Origin: Litorimonas cladophorae
GTDB lineage: Bacteria; Pseudomonadota; Alphaproteobacteria; Caulobacterales; Maricaulaceae
DNA: 64,000 nt
Direction: 5' to 3'
NCBI RefSeq assembly: GCF_014652455.1
Contig: NZ_BMYV01000002.1
Location: 1-64,000 of the forward strand
A program made the position numbers and the translations under genes. Positions 42,989-53,396 of this stretch are shown in pieces. The notes beneath the pieces are model-generated. The model saw only the letters and a program-made list of their open reading frames with translations. It did not search any database and was not told where the DNA came from. How positions within the stretch are numbered: the first letter of the stretch is position 1; each line of letters begins with the position of its first letter.

Positions 42989-43465
42989 TTAATGGCTGCC
43001 GTGGTCCATGTCGCCTTGGCGCATTTCACCACGCATAACGACAGGCGCAACAACCGTTAAATCGTCCGCTGTTTCGAAGTCCAATGTCAAAACGACCTCA
43101 TCGCCCAGCGCCATTTCAGCGTTAAATATCATCACGTGAAAACTGCCGGGCTTTAGATCGACACTTTCGCCATGGGGTAGTTCAATTCCGTCAACACGGC
43201 GCATCTTCATGACGCCGCCTTCTTCGATATGGGTGTGAAGTTCTATGCGATCACTGACGGATGATGACACCGCGATCAGGCGATCCGTATCTCCATGATT
43301 GTCTATTCGCATAAAAGCGACGCCAGTTGTTTGTCCAGGAAGGGGCGGATTAATTCGCACGTTTGAGAGTTCAATGCCTTCGCCCAAATGGGTATGTTCA
43401 CCACAGCCCGCGAGGGCAAAGCTGGCGACGATTGGAATGGCAAGGGTTAGAAGAAAATGGCGCAT
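42989..43465 (-). CDS. PCu(A)C-type copper chaperone lipoprotein
   Basis: A 158-residue periplasmic protein with a lipobox (LAGC). The copper site pattern is seen as ELHTHIEEGGVMKMRRVDGIELPHGESVDLKPGSFHVMIF (copper ligands His and Met at the ends). The tail DMDHGSH is His-rich and may also bind metal. PCuAC proteins deliver Cu(I) to cytochrome oxidase. It lies three bases beyond the trpS stop region's neighbour and is convergent with the M48 operon. Confidence 0.9.
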   Translation of the reverse strand: MRHFLLTLAIPIVASFALAGCGEHTHLGEGIELSNVRINPPLPGQTTGVAFMRIDNHGDTDRLIAVSSSVSDRIELHTHIEEGGVMKMRRVDGIELPHGESVDLKPGSFHVMIFNAEMALGDEVVLTLDFETADDLTVVAPVVMRGEMRQGDMDHGSH

Positions 43466-43468
43466 GAT

Positions 43469-44491
43469 TTAAGCTCCTCTAAATCCAATAATACGGCGGA
43501 CATCCGCGACAATGGGGTCGGCAATCGCGGCGGCGTCATCACCAGCTTTAGATAAAATCACATCAATTTCGTCCGGCGCGGCCAAATACCGATTCATTAA
43601 TTCCGTCACGGGCCGCAGAGTTTCCACCGCGACATCGGCCAGTGCCGATTTGAAGGGACCGAATTGGCTGCCGCCATGTTCCTTCATAATATCGGCCTCG
43701 CTGCGTTCTGACAGCGCCGCATAAATACCAATGAGGTTCGCAATATCAGGGCGACCTTCCATTTCCTCAGCGCTGGATGGGACGGCCCCCATGTCTGTTT
43801 TGGCCTTGCGGACCTTCTTTGCAATCTGATCGGCGGTGTCGGTCAAATTAATGCGCGATCCGTCGGACGGGTCAGATTTTGACATCTTCTTAGTGCCATC
43901 ACGCAAGGACATAACCTTCGCGCCGGGGCCTTTGATCAAAGGCTCTGGCATTGGGAAGAAATTGGGCGCGTTGAAGTCGTGGTTGAACTTTGCCGCAATA
44001 TCACGGGACAATTCCAAATGTTGTTTCTGATCTTCGCCCACAGGAACATGCGTGGCTTTGAAAGCCAAAATATCTGCGGCCTGAAGCACAGGGTACGTAT
44101 AGAGACCAACAGAGGCGCGTTCAGCGTTTTTGCCCGCTTTGTCTTTAAACTGTGTCATGCGGTTCAACCACCCGGTTCGGGCGACGCAATTGAAATACCA
44201 TGCCAGCTCTGTATGCGCGCGCACCGAAGATTGCGCGTAAACGATCGCCTTTTTCGGATCGACGCCCGCAGCAAAATAGGCAGCCGCGATTTCTCGCGTC
44301 TGGTCAGCCAGTTTAGCGGGGTCTTGCGGCACAGTAATCGCGTGCAAATCGACAATGCAAAAAACGCAGTCTTTTTCATGTTGAAGGGCGGCGAACTTTT
44401 TCAACGCCCCCAAATAATTTCCAAGGTGCAAGGAGCCAGACGGTTGAACGCCAGAAAAGACGCGATCAGGTCCAGAATAGGAGTCAGTCAT
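43469..44491 (-). CDS. trpS: Tryptophan–tRNA ligase
   Basis: A 340-residue class I aminoacyl-tRNA synthetase. The HIGH-like motif is [12 protein letters not shown] (about residues 17-28) and the KMSKS motif is intact ([11 protein letters not shown]). The length is normal. It follows murJ on the minus strand (22 bases), continuing the usual mutS–glnD–murJ–trpS order; the PCuAC gene starts three bases after its stop. Confidence 0.96.
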   Translation of the reverse strand: MTDSYSGPDRVFSGVQPSGSLHLGNYLGALKKFAALQHEKDCVFCIVDLHAITVPQDPAKLADQTREIAAAYFAAGVDPKKAIVYAQSSVRAHTELAWYFNCVARTGWLNRMTQFKDKAGKNAERASVGLYTYPVLQAADILAFKATHVPVGEDQKQHLELSRDIAAKFNHDFNAPNFFPMPEPLIKGPGAKVMSLRDGTKKMSKSDPSDGSRINLTDTADQIAKKVRKAKTDMGAVPSSAEEMEGRPDIANLIGIYAALSERSEADIMKEHGGSQFGPFKSALADVAVETLRPVTELMNRYLAAPDEIDVILSKAGDDAAAIADPIVADVRRIIGFRGA

Positions 44492-44513
44492 GAATTATGC
44501 CTTTGGCATCTTA

Positions 44514-46091
44514 TTAGGGTGTTTTCACCGAGCGAGAGAACGCCCTGCCTATATCTGCGGGGTCATACGCCCGCAAGAGGGTGGCGGCGATGACATACAG
44601 GACAAATCCGCCGCCCACGACAGCGCCCAACCAGATAAAGTCCATCAGAATGTTCAAGTCGCCCAAATCTGGTAGCCGCATCTGCACCCAAGATAGGCCC
44701 ACGCCCATTATCGCACTTGCAAGCGCCATACGGGGCAATGTCCGCCGTAATTTAACCCCGAGCACCATATCCCCAGATCGCAGCAATAAAATCGCGAGGC
44801 CGAGGACATTGACCCAAGCGGCGATAGATGTGGCTAGCGCCAAACCATGAAACCCAATTGTTTTGAAAAGAGCAAAGCCCAGAGAGAGATTGATCGCCGC
44901 AGAAATGCCCGCCCAAATCATAGGGGTTCGCGTGTTTTCGCGCGCAAAAAAGGCAGGTGTTAAGACCTTCAGCAAAACAAAGGCTGGCAAGCCAAGGGCA
45001 AACCATCGCAACGCCTTGGCCACTTGAGCAGTTGTGTCGGGCGTGAAAGCGCCGCGTTGATAAATGCCGGAGATTAGAAAATCAGGTATGACGTAAAGCG
45101 CAACGGCCGCAGGTAGCGTTAGGAAAAGAGAGATTTCGATCCCATGATTAAGCGACATTTTCGCCCCCGCATCATCGCCCGCCCGAATAGCGCGAGAGAG
45201 TGTTGGTAGGAGCGCGACGCCCATCGCAATACCGATGATTCCAAGCGGTAACTGATAAAGGCGATCAGCATAGGTGAGCCAACTCGCCGCGCTCTCTTGG
45301 GTCGTTGCGATGACGTGACTGACAAGGAGGTTAATTTGCGTAATCCCCGCACTTATAATGCCGGGCACACCCAAGATTAAAAGTCGTCGAACGCCCGTAG
45401 TAAAGCGTGGCCGCCGCAGACCAAATTTGACGCCCGCTTTGCGACAGGCCCAAACGACCAGTATCATTTGCAGCGCCCCTGACGCCGCGATGGCCGCAGA
45501 TAGGGCCAAGCCAATTAAACGCTGAGACCACGCCAAACTTCCCACCGCCCAAAGTGTGCCGATCATCATAACGTTCAAAACAATCGGAACGGCGGCTGCG
45601 ACGGCAAAATGATTTCGGGTATTTAACACACCCGAGAACAAGGCCGTCATGGACATAAACAAGAGGTAAGGCATGGTCAGCCAGGCATAGAGCACGGCCA
45701 AATCATAGGGCGTGATACCTGCGGCGTTGGGAGTTTTCCCCAAACCATAGCCGATAATATTGAGGGTCCACGGCATGGTCAGCTCAAAGCCGATGACCAA
45801 AAGCGCCACGACAAAGAACAAGGCCGCGGCCGCCTCGCTGGCAAATCCATCGGCGGCGGCTTCGCCGTCTTGTTCAATACGCTTGGCATAGAGCGGCACG
45901 AAGGCCGCATTAAATGCGCCTTCTGCAAACATACGACGAAAGACGTTCGGGAGTTTAAAGGCCGTAAAAAAGGCGTCGGACACGACGCCCGCACCTAAAA
46001 AACGCGCAATTAAAATATCGCGCACCAAACCCAAGAGGCGCGAGACCAAGGTCAGCGATCCAATCACAGCGGTGGAACGCAAAAGTCTCAC
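44514..46091 (-). CDS. murJ: Lipid II flippase MurJ
   Basis: A 525-residue inner-membrane protein of the MVF family with about fourteen helices. It moves lipid II across the membrane for peptidoglycan synthesis. The N-terminal GSLTLVSRLLGLVRDILIAR (about residues 11-30) and the RRMFAEGAFNAAFVP segment are typical. It begins one base from the end of glnD, so the two are co-translated or nearly so. Confidence 0.95.
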   Translation of the reverse strand: MRLLRSTAVIGSLTLVSRLLGLVRDILIARFLGAGVVSDAFFTAFKLPNVFRRMFAEGAFNAAFVPLYAKRIEQDGEAAADGFASEAAAALFFVVALLVIGFELTMPWTLNIIGYGLGKTPNAAGITPYDLAVLYAWLTMPYLLFMSMTALFSGVLNTRNHFAVAAAVPIVLNVMMIGTLWAVGSLAWSQRLIGLALSAAIAASGALQMILVVWACRKAGVKFGLRRPRFTTGVRRLLILGVPGIISAGITQINLLVSHVIATTQESAASWLTYADRLYQLPLGIIGIAMGVALLPTLSRAIRAGDDAGAKMSLNHGIEISLFLTLPAAVALYVIPDFLISGIYQRGAFTPDTTAQVAKALRWFALGLPAFVLLKVLTPAFFARENTRTPMIWAGISAAINLSLGFALFKTIGFHGLALATSIAAWVNVLGLAILLLRSGDMVLGVKLRRTLPRMALASAIMGVGLSWVQMRLPDLGDLNILMDFIWLGAVVGGGFVLYVIAATLLRAYDPADIGRAFSRSVKTP

Positions 46092-48911
46092 TTAGGCTGC
46101 CTTCTTTGCTGACTTTTTATCAGGGTCCCGTAGAATTTTAAGCAATCTCTTGCGCACGACTTTTTTCCGTGCGTCGTCCAGAGCGGCACAGCGCACGTAG
46201 AAAGCGTCAACAGCGGTGGTGCCGACAACCTCAATATGGGCTGAGGTAATGTCAAAACCTTCTTGGCTTAATTCGGCCGCCAACATGTATAAAAGCCCTG
46301 GTCGGTCACGACCTTGAACTTCAATGATACAGGCATTGCCATCCCCCGTTTCCGGAAAATGCACCCGAGGTCGGACAGGAATGGCCCCCGCGCGACGGGA
46401 CCGAATGGGTTTGGGAACAGCCAATCCGTCTGTCTGTCCATCGGCGGCCATACGAGATCGTTTGCGCAAATTTTCAAGGAGGTGAGCAGAATGTTCACCA
46501 AAAGCTTCACCATCTGCACTCAGAAGATAAAAGACATTCATGACCATTCCATCATCGCCCGTATTCAGGCGTGCGCCCGTAATCGAAGCGCCGCTGGCCG
46601 TAATCGCCAGGGATAAGTCTCGAAATAATCCAGGACGGTTACGGGTTAGCACCCAAAGCTCTGTCACCTTACGGCGTGGATTAACGCGTGTCTGCGTCGC
46701 AGAATGAAGCAAAGGATCATGACCCGCCTTTAACAGCGTTTCAAAATACGCCATATGCATCACCAGTTTCTTCATGGTGAAACCAATCCAATAACTATCG
46801 GGGAGGTGATCTGTAATTGGCGCAATAAATTCGGGCTTGCCAGGCTCTAGCCGTTCCAGAATTTGCTCTTTCCGCGCTGCGGCTTTAGCGGCAGGGGCAA
46901 GCTCTTCACGGCCATCTAAATAGGCGTCCGTTGCCATATAAAGGCCACGCAAGAGTGTGGCTTTCCAATCATTCCAAATGCCGGGGCCCACGGAACGAAT
47001 ATCCACGACGGTCAATACAGCCAATAGGTCCAAGCGCCGTTTAGAGCCCACCAGCTTTGCGAAAGCCGCGATTGTATCAGGGTCTGAAATATCACGGCGC
47101 TGGGCCGTCTCGCTCATATCTAAGTGACGCCGGACCAACCACGCGACATCATCCGTAATGTCTTGAGGAATGCCTAAACGGTTACAGGCGCGATGCGCGA
47201 GTTGCGCGCCCTCGATACACTGATCACCTTTGCCCTTGCCTGTATCATGGAGGAGGCAGGCCAGCATCATGGTCAGCCGTTGCGTATTATCAAATTCGGC
47301 GGCAATCCGCGCGGTGACAGGCATGTCAGCGTCGAGGCGCCCCTTTGCCAAATTGTCGAAATTATCGATAAGCCGCAATGTGTGCTCATCCACCGTATAG
47401 GCGTGATGCATATTGAACTGCGTTCGCGCGACAATGCCACCAAATTCGGAAAGATAACGTCCCAAGACACCCGCTTCATTCATCGTTTTTAACGTCGCAT
47501 ATGGGGCTTTGGCGGTCAGAAGTGTCTTCTGGAAAATTTCTGAATGTTCAGGGCTATTTCGGAAATCGTGGTCAATCAGATTACGACGGAAATCAATTTC
47601 AGAGAAAGCATCGGGGTGAATATCGATATTTCGGCGACCTGCGGTTTCGAATAATTGCAAAATTTGCGACGGCTTTTCACGAATGGTCATCGGATCGGCA
47701 AACATCAATCGCCCATGGTCAATCACAAAGTCTTCGTTTTTAAGGTTTCGCCGCGACCCCGGTAAATATTTATCCAAACTTTTGGGAAGCCTCAGGGCCT
47801 TTTCGGCTTCCAGCTTCGCACAGGCAATTCGCGTCAGCGCGCCCACTTCGCGGGCATTGGTGAAATATTCCCGCATGAAGCGCTCCACCGCGACTTCGAC
47901 TTCGGGAACGGCATGACCCATTTTCGGTGCGAGCTTGACCTGCATGTCAAAGCTTAGCTGCTCCGTCGGACGGCCTGCCGTCCAATGCAAATGATGTCGC
48001 GTTCGCCAGAGAAAATCAGCCGCTCGCCTGAAGCGCCCTGCCGCGCGTTCATCAAACAAACCCATTTCGGCATAATCATAGGCGCGTTGCGGATCCGTGA
48101 TCTGACCCGCCTTGTCCAGAAAAGAGGTAATCCAATAAAGCACGTGCAAATCACGTAGACCGCCCTTGCCCTCTTTAATGTTCGGCTCAATGACATATCG
48201 GGAGTTACCTGCGCGGTCATGGCGTTCGTCCCGCTCTGCCAGTTTGGTCGCAATATAGGCTCGTCCTTTTCCGCGGGTGATGGTCTTGCGGAATTGGCGG
48301 TAAAGGTCCTCCGAGAGCGCCTCATCCCCAGCCAAATGTCGAACATCCAAGAGGCTGGTCAAGATTGTCTGATCTTCTTTTGCGAGCTTCAAACATTGTT
48401 CCACTGTGCGCGAGGCGTGCCCAACTTTGAGGCTGAGGTCCCAGAGCATGTAAAGAATATATTCGGTGACCGCTTCTGTGCGAGGGGAGCTATTATTATC
48501 GGGAGTCAGGAACAGAAGGTCGAGATCAGATTCTGGCGCCATCTCGCCGCGCCCATATCCACCCACAGCACAAAGTGCGAGGCGCTCTGACTCTGATTCG
48601 ACCGCTGTCAAAGGCGCAATATGGCGCGTTGTAAAATCCCATAACGCGGTAACGATACCATCATGCACAGAGGCCAAGAGCCGCGCTGTTTCCAACCCGT
48701 CCAGGCGGCCATGTTCAAACCGCTCTTGCGCATTATTCTTGGCTTCCGCCAGTCGCATCTTCAACAGCGTCAAAACGTTGAGGCGTAAATCATCGCCGCC
48801 CTGCGCCGACAATGCATCTAATTCTGAAATTAAATCGACTTGGGACAAATCTGTGTCAGGCGCCGCGGCGCGGTCAGGGATGCCAGCGGATGTTTGTGGG
48901 ATGCGGGCCAT
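46092..48911 (-). CDS. glnD: PII uridylyltransferase/uridylyl-removing enzyme GlnD
   Basis: A 939-residue bifunctional nitrogen sensor that adds UMP to PII proteins when glutamine is low and removes it when glutamine is high. Domains in order: nucleotidyltransferase (GGYGRGEMAPESDLDLLFL, about 116-134), GlnE-like helical region, HD hydrolase (ACLLHDTGKGKGDQCIEG) and two ACT domains near the C-terminus (the last with GRDRPGLLYMLAAELSQ). The length is usual for alphaproteobacteria. Confidence 0.96.
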   Translation of the reverse strand: MARIPQTSAGIPDRAAAPDTDLSQVDLISELDALSAQGGDDLRLNVLTLLKMRLAEAKNNAQERFEHGRLDGLETARLLASVHDGIVTALWDFTTRHIAPLTAVESESERLALCAVGGYGRGEMAPESDLDLLFLTPDNNSSPRTEAVTEYILYMLWDLSLKVGHASRTVEQCLKLAKEDQTILTSLLDVRHLAGDEALSEDLYRQFRKTITRGKGRAYIATKLAERDERHDRAGNSRYVIEPNIKEGKGGLRDLHVLYWITSFLDKAGQITDPQRAYDYAEMGLFDERAAGRFRRAADFLWRTRHHLHWTAGRPTEQLSFDMQVKLAPKMGHAVPEVEVAVERFMREYFTNAREVGALTRIACAKLEAEKALRLPKSLDKYLPGSRRNLKNEDFVIDHGRLMFADPMTIREKPSQILQLFETAGRRNIDIHPDAFSEIDFRRNLIDHDFRNSPEHSEIFQKTLLTAKAPYATLKTMNEAGVLGRYLSEFGGIVARTQFNMHHAYTVDEHTLRLIDNFDNLAKGRLDADMPVTARIAAEFDNTQRLTMMLACLLHDTGKGKGDQCIEGAQLAHRACNRLGIPQDITDDVAWLVRRHLDMSETAQRRDISDPDTIAAFAKLVGSKRRLDLLAVLTVVDIRSVGPGIWNDWKATLLRGLYMATDAYLDGREELAPAAKAAARKEQILERLEPGKPEFIAPITDHLPDSYWIGFTMKKLVMHMAYFETLLKAGHDPLLHSATQTRVNPRRKVTELWVLTRNRPGLFRDLSLAITASGASITGARLNTGDDGMVMNVFYLLSADGEAFGEHSAHLLENLRKRSRMAADGQTDGLAVPKPIRSRRAGAIPVRPRVHFPETGDGNACIIEVQGRDRPGLLYMLAAELSQEGFDITSAHIEVVGTTAVDAFYVRCAALDDARKKVVRKRLLKILRDPDKKSAKKAA

Positions 48912-48912
48912 A

Positions 48913-51606
48913 TTATCCTATCTTCTCTTGGGCTTTGACCTTCAGTTCATAAAGGAGATCAAGGGCTTGTCGGGGCGATAAGGCGTCAACATCAAGGCGC
49001 GCCAAAGCAAGCTCTAATGCGCTAGGCTCAGGCGGCGTCGTCACGGCCGCTGTAAAAAGAGGCAAGCCGACAGGGGCGGAGGCTGAATTCACAGACTCAG
49101 ACTCTAATCGTTCCAATACGGCCCGTGCGCGTTCAACCGCCGCCATGGGTAAACCTGCTAGTTTTGCGACCTGAACACCATAAGAGCGGTCCGCCGCCCC
49201 AGGGCGAACGTCATGGAGAAAGACTAAATCGCCATCCCATTCTTTCGCCCGAAGACTCGCGTTCTCCGCGCCATCCAGACCATCAATGAGTTCCGTTAGT
49301 TCATGATAATGCGTGGCGAAAAGGGCGCGTGATTTATTCACGCTCAGCAAATGCTCCACACTCGCCCAAGCAATGGATAACCCATCAAAGGTGGAAGTAC
49401 CGCGTCCGATTTCATCCAAGATCACAAAGCTACGCTCGGTTGATTGATTGAGGATCGCGGCTGTCTCGATCATTTCGGTCATGAAAGTCGAGCGACCTTT
49501 GGACAAATCATCAGAGGCACCGACGCGAGAGAACAGACGATCCGCGACGCCAATTTCGGCCGAAGCCGCGGGGACAAACCCGCCCGCTTGCGCGAGAATA
49601 AACATCAGCGCGTTTTGGCGCAGATAGGTCGACTTACCCGCCATATTGGGGCCGGTAATCAAAGTCAGACGGGCCGCAGAGTTCGCGTCTGATGACAAAG
49701 CGCAATCATTGGCGGTGAAGGCGGGCGCGCCCGATTTGCGCAGCGCGTCCTCGACGACGGGGTGTCGTCCACCTTTGATGATGAAGTCAGGACCGTCATT
49801 CACAATGGGGCGCACAGCTCTGTTTTCTTCGGCCCAAAGCGCCCACCCTGCTTGTACATCTAATTGCGCGAGATAGGCCGCCATCCCGCGAATAGTTTCA
49901 ACATGGGTTATCACGCGCTCAACGAAACCGTTGAAGACCTCAAGCTCTAAGGCGGTCACCCGTTCTGCCGCACTGGCAATCTGGCTGTCGAGATCAGCGA
50001 GTTCCACGGTGGTAAATCGCACACCTGACACCAATGTCTGCTTATGAATGAAGGGGCTTTCGGGTCCCTTCGATAGCATGGTGTCGGCATGTTTGGGCGA
50101 AACTTCGATGAAATAGCCCAGCACATTATTATGCTTGATCTTCAACGTCGAAACTTCTGCGAGTTTAGCATATTCAGCTTGAAGCCCTGCAATCAAACGT
50201 CGCGAGTCATCGCGTAGCGTTTTCAGCTTATCGATTTCTGGCGTCCATCCTGTCGCCACAAATCCCCCGTCGCGCGCCAGCATCGGGACATCTGGCAGAA
50301 GAGCTTTACCTAAATCCCGCGCAAGCTTTGCAATGTCAGGTTCTTGCGCCAGACTAATGCCGGTTAAGGCCCGCTCGACATTGGCTGGGGGTTTGATGTC
50401 AGGGCTTTGTGCGAAATGTGCGTTGATCGTTTCGCCCAGACGCAAAGTTTCGGAGAGCGTTTTGAGGTCACGCGGCCCGCCGCGCCCGAGCGCCAAACGA
50501 GAGGCCGCCCGAGCCATATCGCCTGCGCCGCGCAAATGTCCGCGCAGGGCCCTGCGCATATCTTCATGTTCCACGAAAAACGAGACAGCGTCCAAGCGTG
50601 CTTTGATATCGTCAACATCCAGCAAGGGGCGATTGAGCCGAACGGAGAGCTCCCGCGCGCCGGGACCCGTTACAGTCCGGTCGATGACAGACAGCAATGA
50701 CCCAGACCGTGATCCTTTTTGCGTGCGATCAATCTCAAGGCTTGCGCGCGTGGCAGGGTCAATCGCAAGATACCCACTCGTTTTCGAGGCTTTAGGCGCG
50801 GAGAGTTGAACAGGTGCCCCAGCTTGCGTGAGTTGCAGATACTCCAACAAGGCCCCAGCCGCCGCAATTTCTGCATTTGAGAAATCGCCTAATCCGTCCA
50901 AGCCGCCGACCTTAAAACGTTCAGACAAGCGGCGTTCACCCGCACGAACATCAAATTTAGTCTCGGGTTGGGGCGTGAGCGCGATACCGTCCAATGAAAG
51001 ATCGCCCATGAAGTCGGCGTCATGATACAGGGCTTCTGGCAACACTAATTCGCGCGGGCTCAGCGCGGCGAGTTGTGCGGGCACATCTTTGGCGGGCGCA
51101 GACACCGTTTTAAAGGTCCCGTCCGAAACATCCGCCCACGCCAACCCATGACCCCCCGCGGGCGTGCGAGACATCGCGACGATCATATTGGAGCCCCGCG
51201 CATCTAGGAGTGAATCTTCCGTCAGCGTACCGGGCGTTACGAGCCGTACGACTTCGCGGCGAACAACGGATTTGGAGCCGCGTTTTTTGGCTTCCGCTGG
51301 GCTTTCAGTCTGTTCGCAGACCGCAACACGAAAACCTTTTTTAATCAGGCGCTGAAGATAAACTTCGGAGGAATGAACGGGAACGCCGCACATTGGGATA
51401 GGTTCGCCCAAATGCTTGCCGCGTTTGGTCAAAGCAATATCTAATGCCGCAGCCGCGCGAACGGCATCGTCAAAGAAAAGCTCGTAAAAATCACCCATGC
51501 GATAAAACAGGACGGCCTCAGGCCCGACACCGTCTTTGATAGCAAGGAACTGCTCCATCATAGGGGTCAGCTTATGCGCTTTTTCGGGTTTGGTTTGCGT
51601 TGTCAT
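48913..51606 (-). CDS. mutS: DNA mismatch repair ATPase MutS
   Basis: An 897-residue protein that recognises mismatches and small loops. The mismatch-binding domain has the Phe-x-Glu motif in [11 protein letters not shown] (about residues 37-47). The ATPase has Walker [14 protein letters not shown] and Walker [15 protein letters not shown]. The ATG at 51606 (MTTQTKP) is chosen over the frame opening 39 bases earlier. It is one base from glnD. Confidence 0.97.
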   Translation of the reverse strand: MTTQTKPEKAHKLTPMMEQFLAIKDGVGPEAVLFYRMGDFYELFFDDAVRAAAALDIALTKRGKHLGEPIPMCGVPVHSSEVYLQRLIKKGFRVAVCEQTESPAEAKKRGSKSVVRREVVRLVTPGTLTEDSLLDARGSNMIVAMSRTPAGGHGLAWADVSDGTFKTVSAPAKDVPAQLAALSPRELVLPEALYHDADFMGDLSLDGIALTPQPETKFDVRAGERRLSERFKVGGLDGLGDFSNAEIAAAGALLEYLQLTQAGAPVQLSAPKASKTSGYLAIDPATRASLEIDRTQKGSRSGSLLSVIDRTVTGPGARELSVRLNRPLLDVDDIKARLDAVSFFVEHEDMRRALRGHLRGAGDMARAASRLALGRGGPRDLKTLSETLRLGETINAHFAQSPDIKPPANVERALTGISLAQEPDIAKLARDLGKALLPDVPMLARDGGFVATGWTPEIDKLKTLRDDSRRLIAGLQAEYAKLAEVSTLKIKHNNVLGYFIEVSPKHADTMLSKGPESPFIHKQTLVSGVRFTTVELADLDSQIASAAERVTALELEVFNGFVERVITHVETIRGMAAYLAQLDVQAGWALWAEENRAVRPIVNDGPDFIIKGGRHPVVEDALRKSGAPAFTANDCALSSDANSAARLTLITGPNMAGKSTYLRQNALMFILAQAGGFVPAASAEIGVADRLFSRVGASDDLSKGRSTFMTEMIETAAILNQSTERSFVILDEIGRGTSTFDGLSIAWASVEHLLSVNKSRALFATHYHELTELIDGLDGAENASLRAKEWDGDLVFLHDVRPGAADRSYGVQVAKLAGLPMAAVERARAVLERLESESVNSASAPVGLPLFTAAVTTPPEPSALELALARLDVDALSPRQALDLLYELKVKAQEKIG

Positions 51607-51743
51607 TTCGGGCGGGAACCTGTCCCAAAACGGGCAAGGCCGCAAGCACTAGGCATCGGTAAAACTGCATCTAGCTGGTGTGTTTATTCTGATGGGGCGC
51701 AAAGACCTTGGAAGGCCGAGACGCTTGCCCTAAGCAAGACGAC

Positions 51744-53387
51744 ATGAGCCAGACAGCAACCCCCTCAAAATTAACAACGCGCCAAGCCCTAAAGCTAGCT
51801 TTAACAGATCGCCAAGTGCTGGCGATGCTGATTTTGGGCCTCGCCTCTGGCCTGCCTTACGTGATTGTAGCGGGTACCTTGAACGCTTGGTTGACCACGA
51901 CGGGCGTAAAACCTGTTGAAATTGGACTGCTGTCTTGGGCGATCCTAGCTTACGGTTTCAAATTTATGTGGGCTGCTGCACTGCAGAGTCGGCGTACGCC
52001 TTTGGGGCTCAATATTGGCCCAAGACGATTTTGGATGTTCCTGTTTTTGGGTATCTCAACAATCGGCATGGGCATCCTATCATTTTCAGAACCTCCATCA
52101 GGGCTTGGACTGATTGCGGCGCTCGCTGTCGGGATTGCGTTTAGCTCATCCTGCTTTGACATTGTCTTAGCCGGGTGGCGGATCGAAGCTGCCAGAGACG
52201 ACCAACATTTGGATATACTTTCAACAGTGGAGCAATTTGGCTACCGAACCGCGTCCATGTTGGGTGGTTTCGTCGCGTTGATCTTCGCCGATATTTTCGG
52301 GTGGCGGTTCACCTTTTTGGCGGCGACGGGCTTGCTGGCGGCGTCGGTCTTAGGCGTTATCCTCGCCAATCCAACGCAGGTTGAGGACTGGGACAGGAGT
52401 GCAAATGATCAAGATTGCGGATTAAGCGCCCAACAGAAAAACATTGGCACTCTCTTGGTGCTGGCGGGCTGGGTAATCGGCTTTTATCTGATCGGAGATT
52501 TCGCTGTCGGAGTTTTGAGTGATCCCGAAAATCATAGCGCCCGCGACTTTATCCGAAACCAAGGCCCTTGGGTGGTGGTGTCGACGGTTATTTGGTTAGG
52601 CATTGTATCGGCTTGGCTCGTCTACCTTCAGAGCCGGGCCGAAGCCGGGAGCTATGAAGCCTCCAAAGGCGTGCTGGGCGTTTTATTTATGGCCATTGTA
52701 GAGCCAATGATGGAGCTTGTTGGGCGTCTGCGTTGGACAGCAATTCTAGTGCTGATGGTGGTTCTATCTTATCGTTTCACCGATTTGATTTGGGGCGGGT
52801 TTGCCTATCCGTTCTATCTCGGAGAAAATTATGGCGCGCTAGGGCATACGCTGACAGAGGTTGGTTTTGCATCCAAGCTTATTGGGGTCTTTGCAACGAT
52901 CGCCGGGATCGCAATCGGCGGATTAGCGATGCTGCGTTTTGGACGCATGCCTGTTTTCTTTTTCGGGGCGGTCTTTGCGGCGGTGACCAATTTATTATTT
53001 GCTGATCTGGCTATGGGCGCAACATATACGGACCCAGTTTTGATCTTTTTCCAAATCGATCATTTGTTCGGGGCGTTTGGCATGGACATACGCATGGCCC
53101 GACTGACGAGCGTGATTGCTGTTGAGAATATCGCAGTTGGCGTGGCCAGCGCGGCTTCGATTGCTTATTTATCCTCAATCGTTTCGAAGCGTTACGCGAT
53201 CTTGCAATACTCACTCTTGGCAAGCTTGGTGATGTTGCTTGGCGTTCTTGGACGGCCAACCATCGGGGCGATTATTGAGGAAGAGGGTTTCGCGAGAGCT
53301 TTTGTACTATGTGCAGCATTCGGGGGCGTTGCGAGCGCTCTGGCGCTCGCCGAGTGGGTCCGAATTGCCAGAAGCGAACGCGTTTAA
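51744..53387 (+). CDS. AmpG-like muropeptide permease (MFS)
   Basis: A 547-residue transporter with about fourteen hydrophobic segments. The N-terminal region LGLASGLPYVIVAGTLNAWL and the GLLSWAILAYGFKFMWAA loop are typical of AmpG, which brings anhydromuropeptides from the periplasm to the cytoplasm for recycling. The ATG at 51744 (MSQTATP) is used; an upstream in-frame extension is weakly supported. There is no AmpC/AmpR gene nearby. It is divergent from mutS and convergent with the PAS–receiver gene. Confidence 0.85.
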   Translation: MSQTATPSKLTTRQALKLALTDRQVLAMLILGLASGLPYVIVAGTLNAWLTTTGVKPVEIGLLSWAILAYGFKFMWAAALQSRRTPLGLNIGPRRFWMFLFLGISTIGMGILSFSEPPSGLGLIAALAVGIAFSSSCFDIVLAGWRIEAARDDQHLDILSTVEQFGYRTASMLGGFVALIFADIFGWRFTFLAATGLLAASVLGVILANPTQVEDWDRSANDQDCGLSAQQKNIGTLLVLAGWVIGFYLIGDFAVGVLSDPENHSARDFIRNQGPWVVVSTVIWLGIVSAWLVYLQSRAEAGSYEASKGVLGVLFMAIVEPMMELVGRLRWTAILVLMVVLSYRFTDLIWGGFAYPFYLGENYGALGHTLTEVGFASKLIGVFATIAGIAIGGLAMLRFGRMPVFFFGAVFAAVTNLLFADLAMGATYTDPVLIFFQIDHLFGAFGMDIRMARLTSVIAVENIAVGVASAASIAYLSSIVSKRYAILQYSLLASLVMLLGVLGRPTIGAIIEEEGFARAFVLCAAFGGVASALALAEWVRIARSERV

Positions 53388-53396
53388 AGCTTCAAG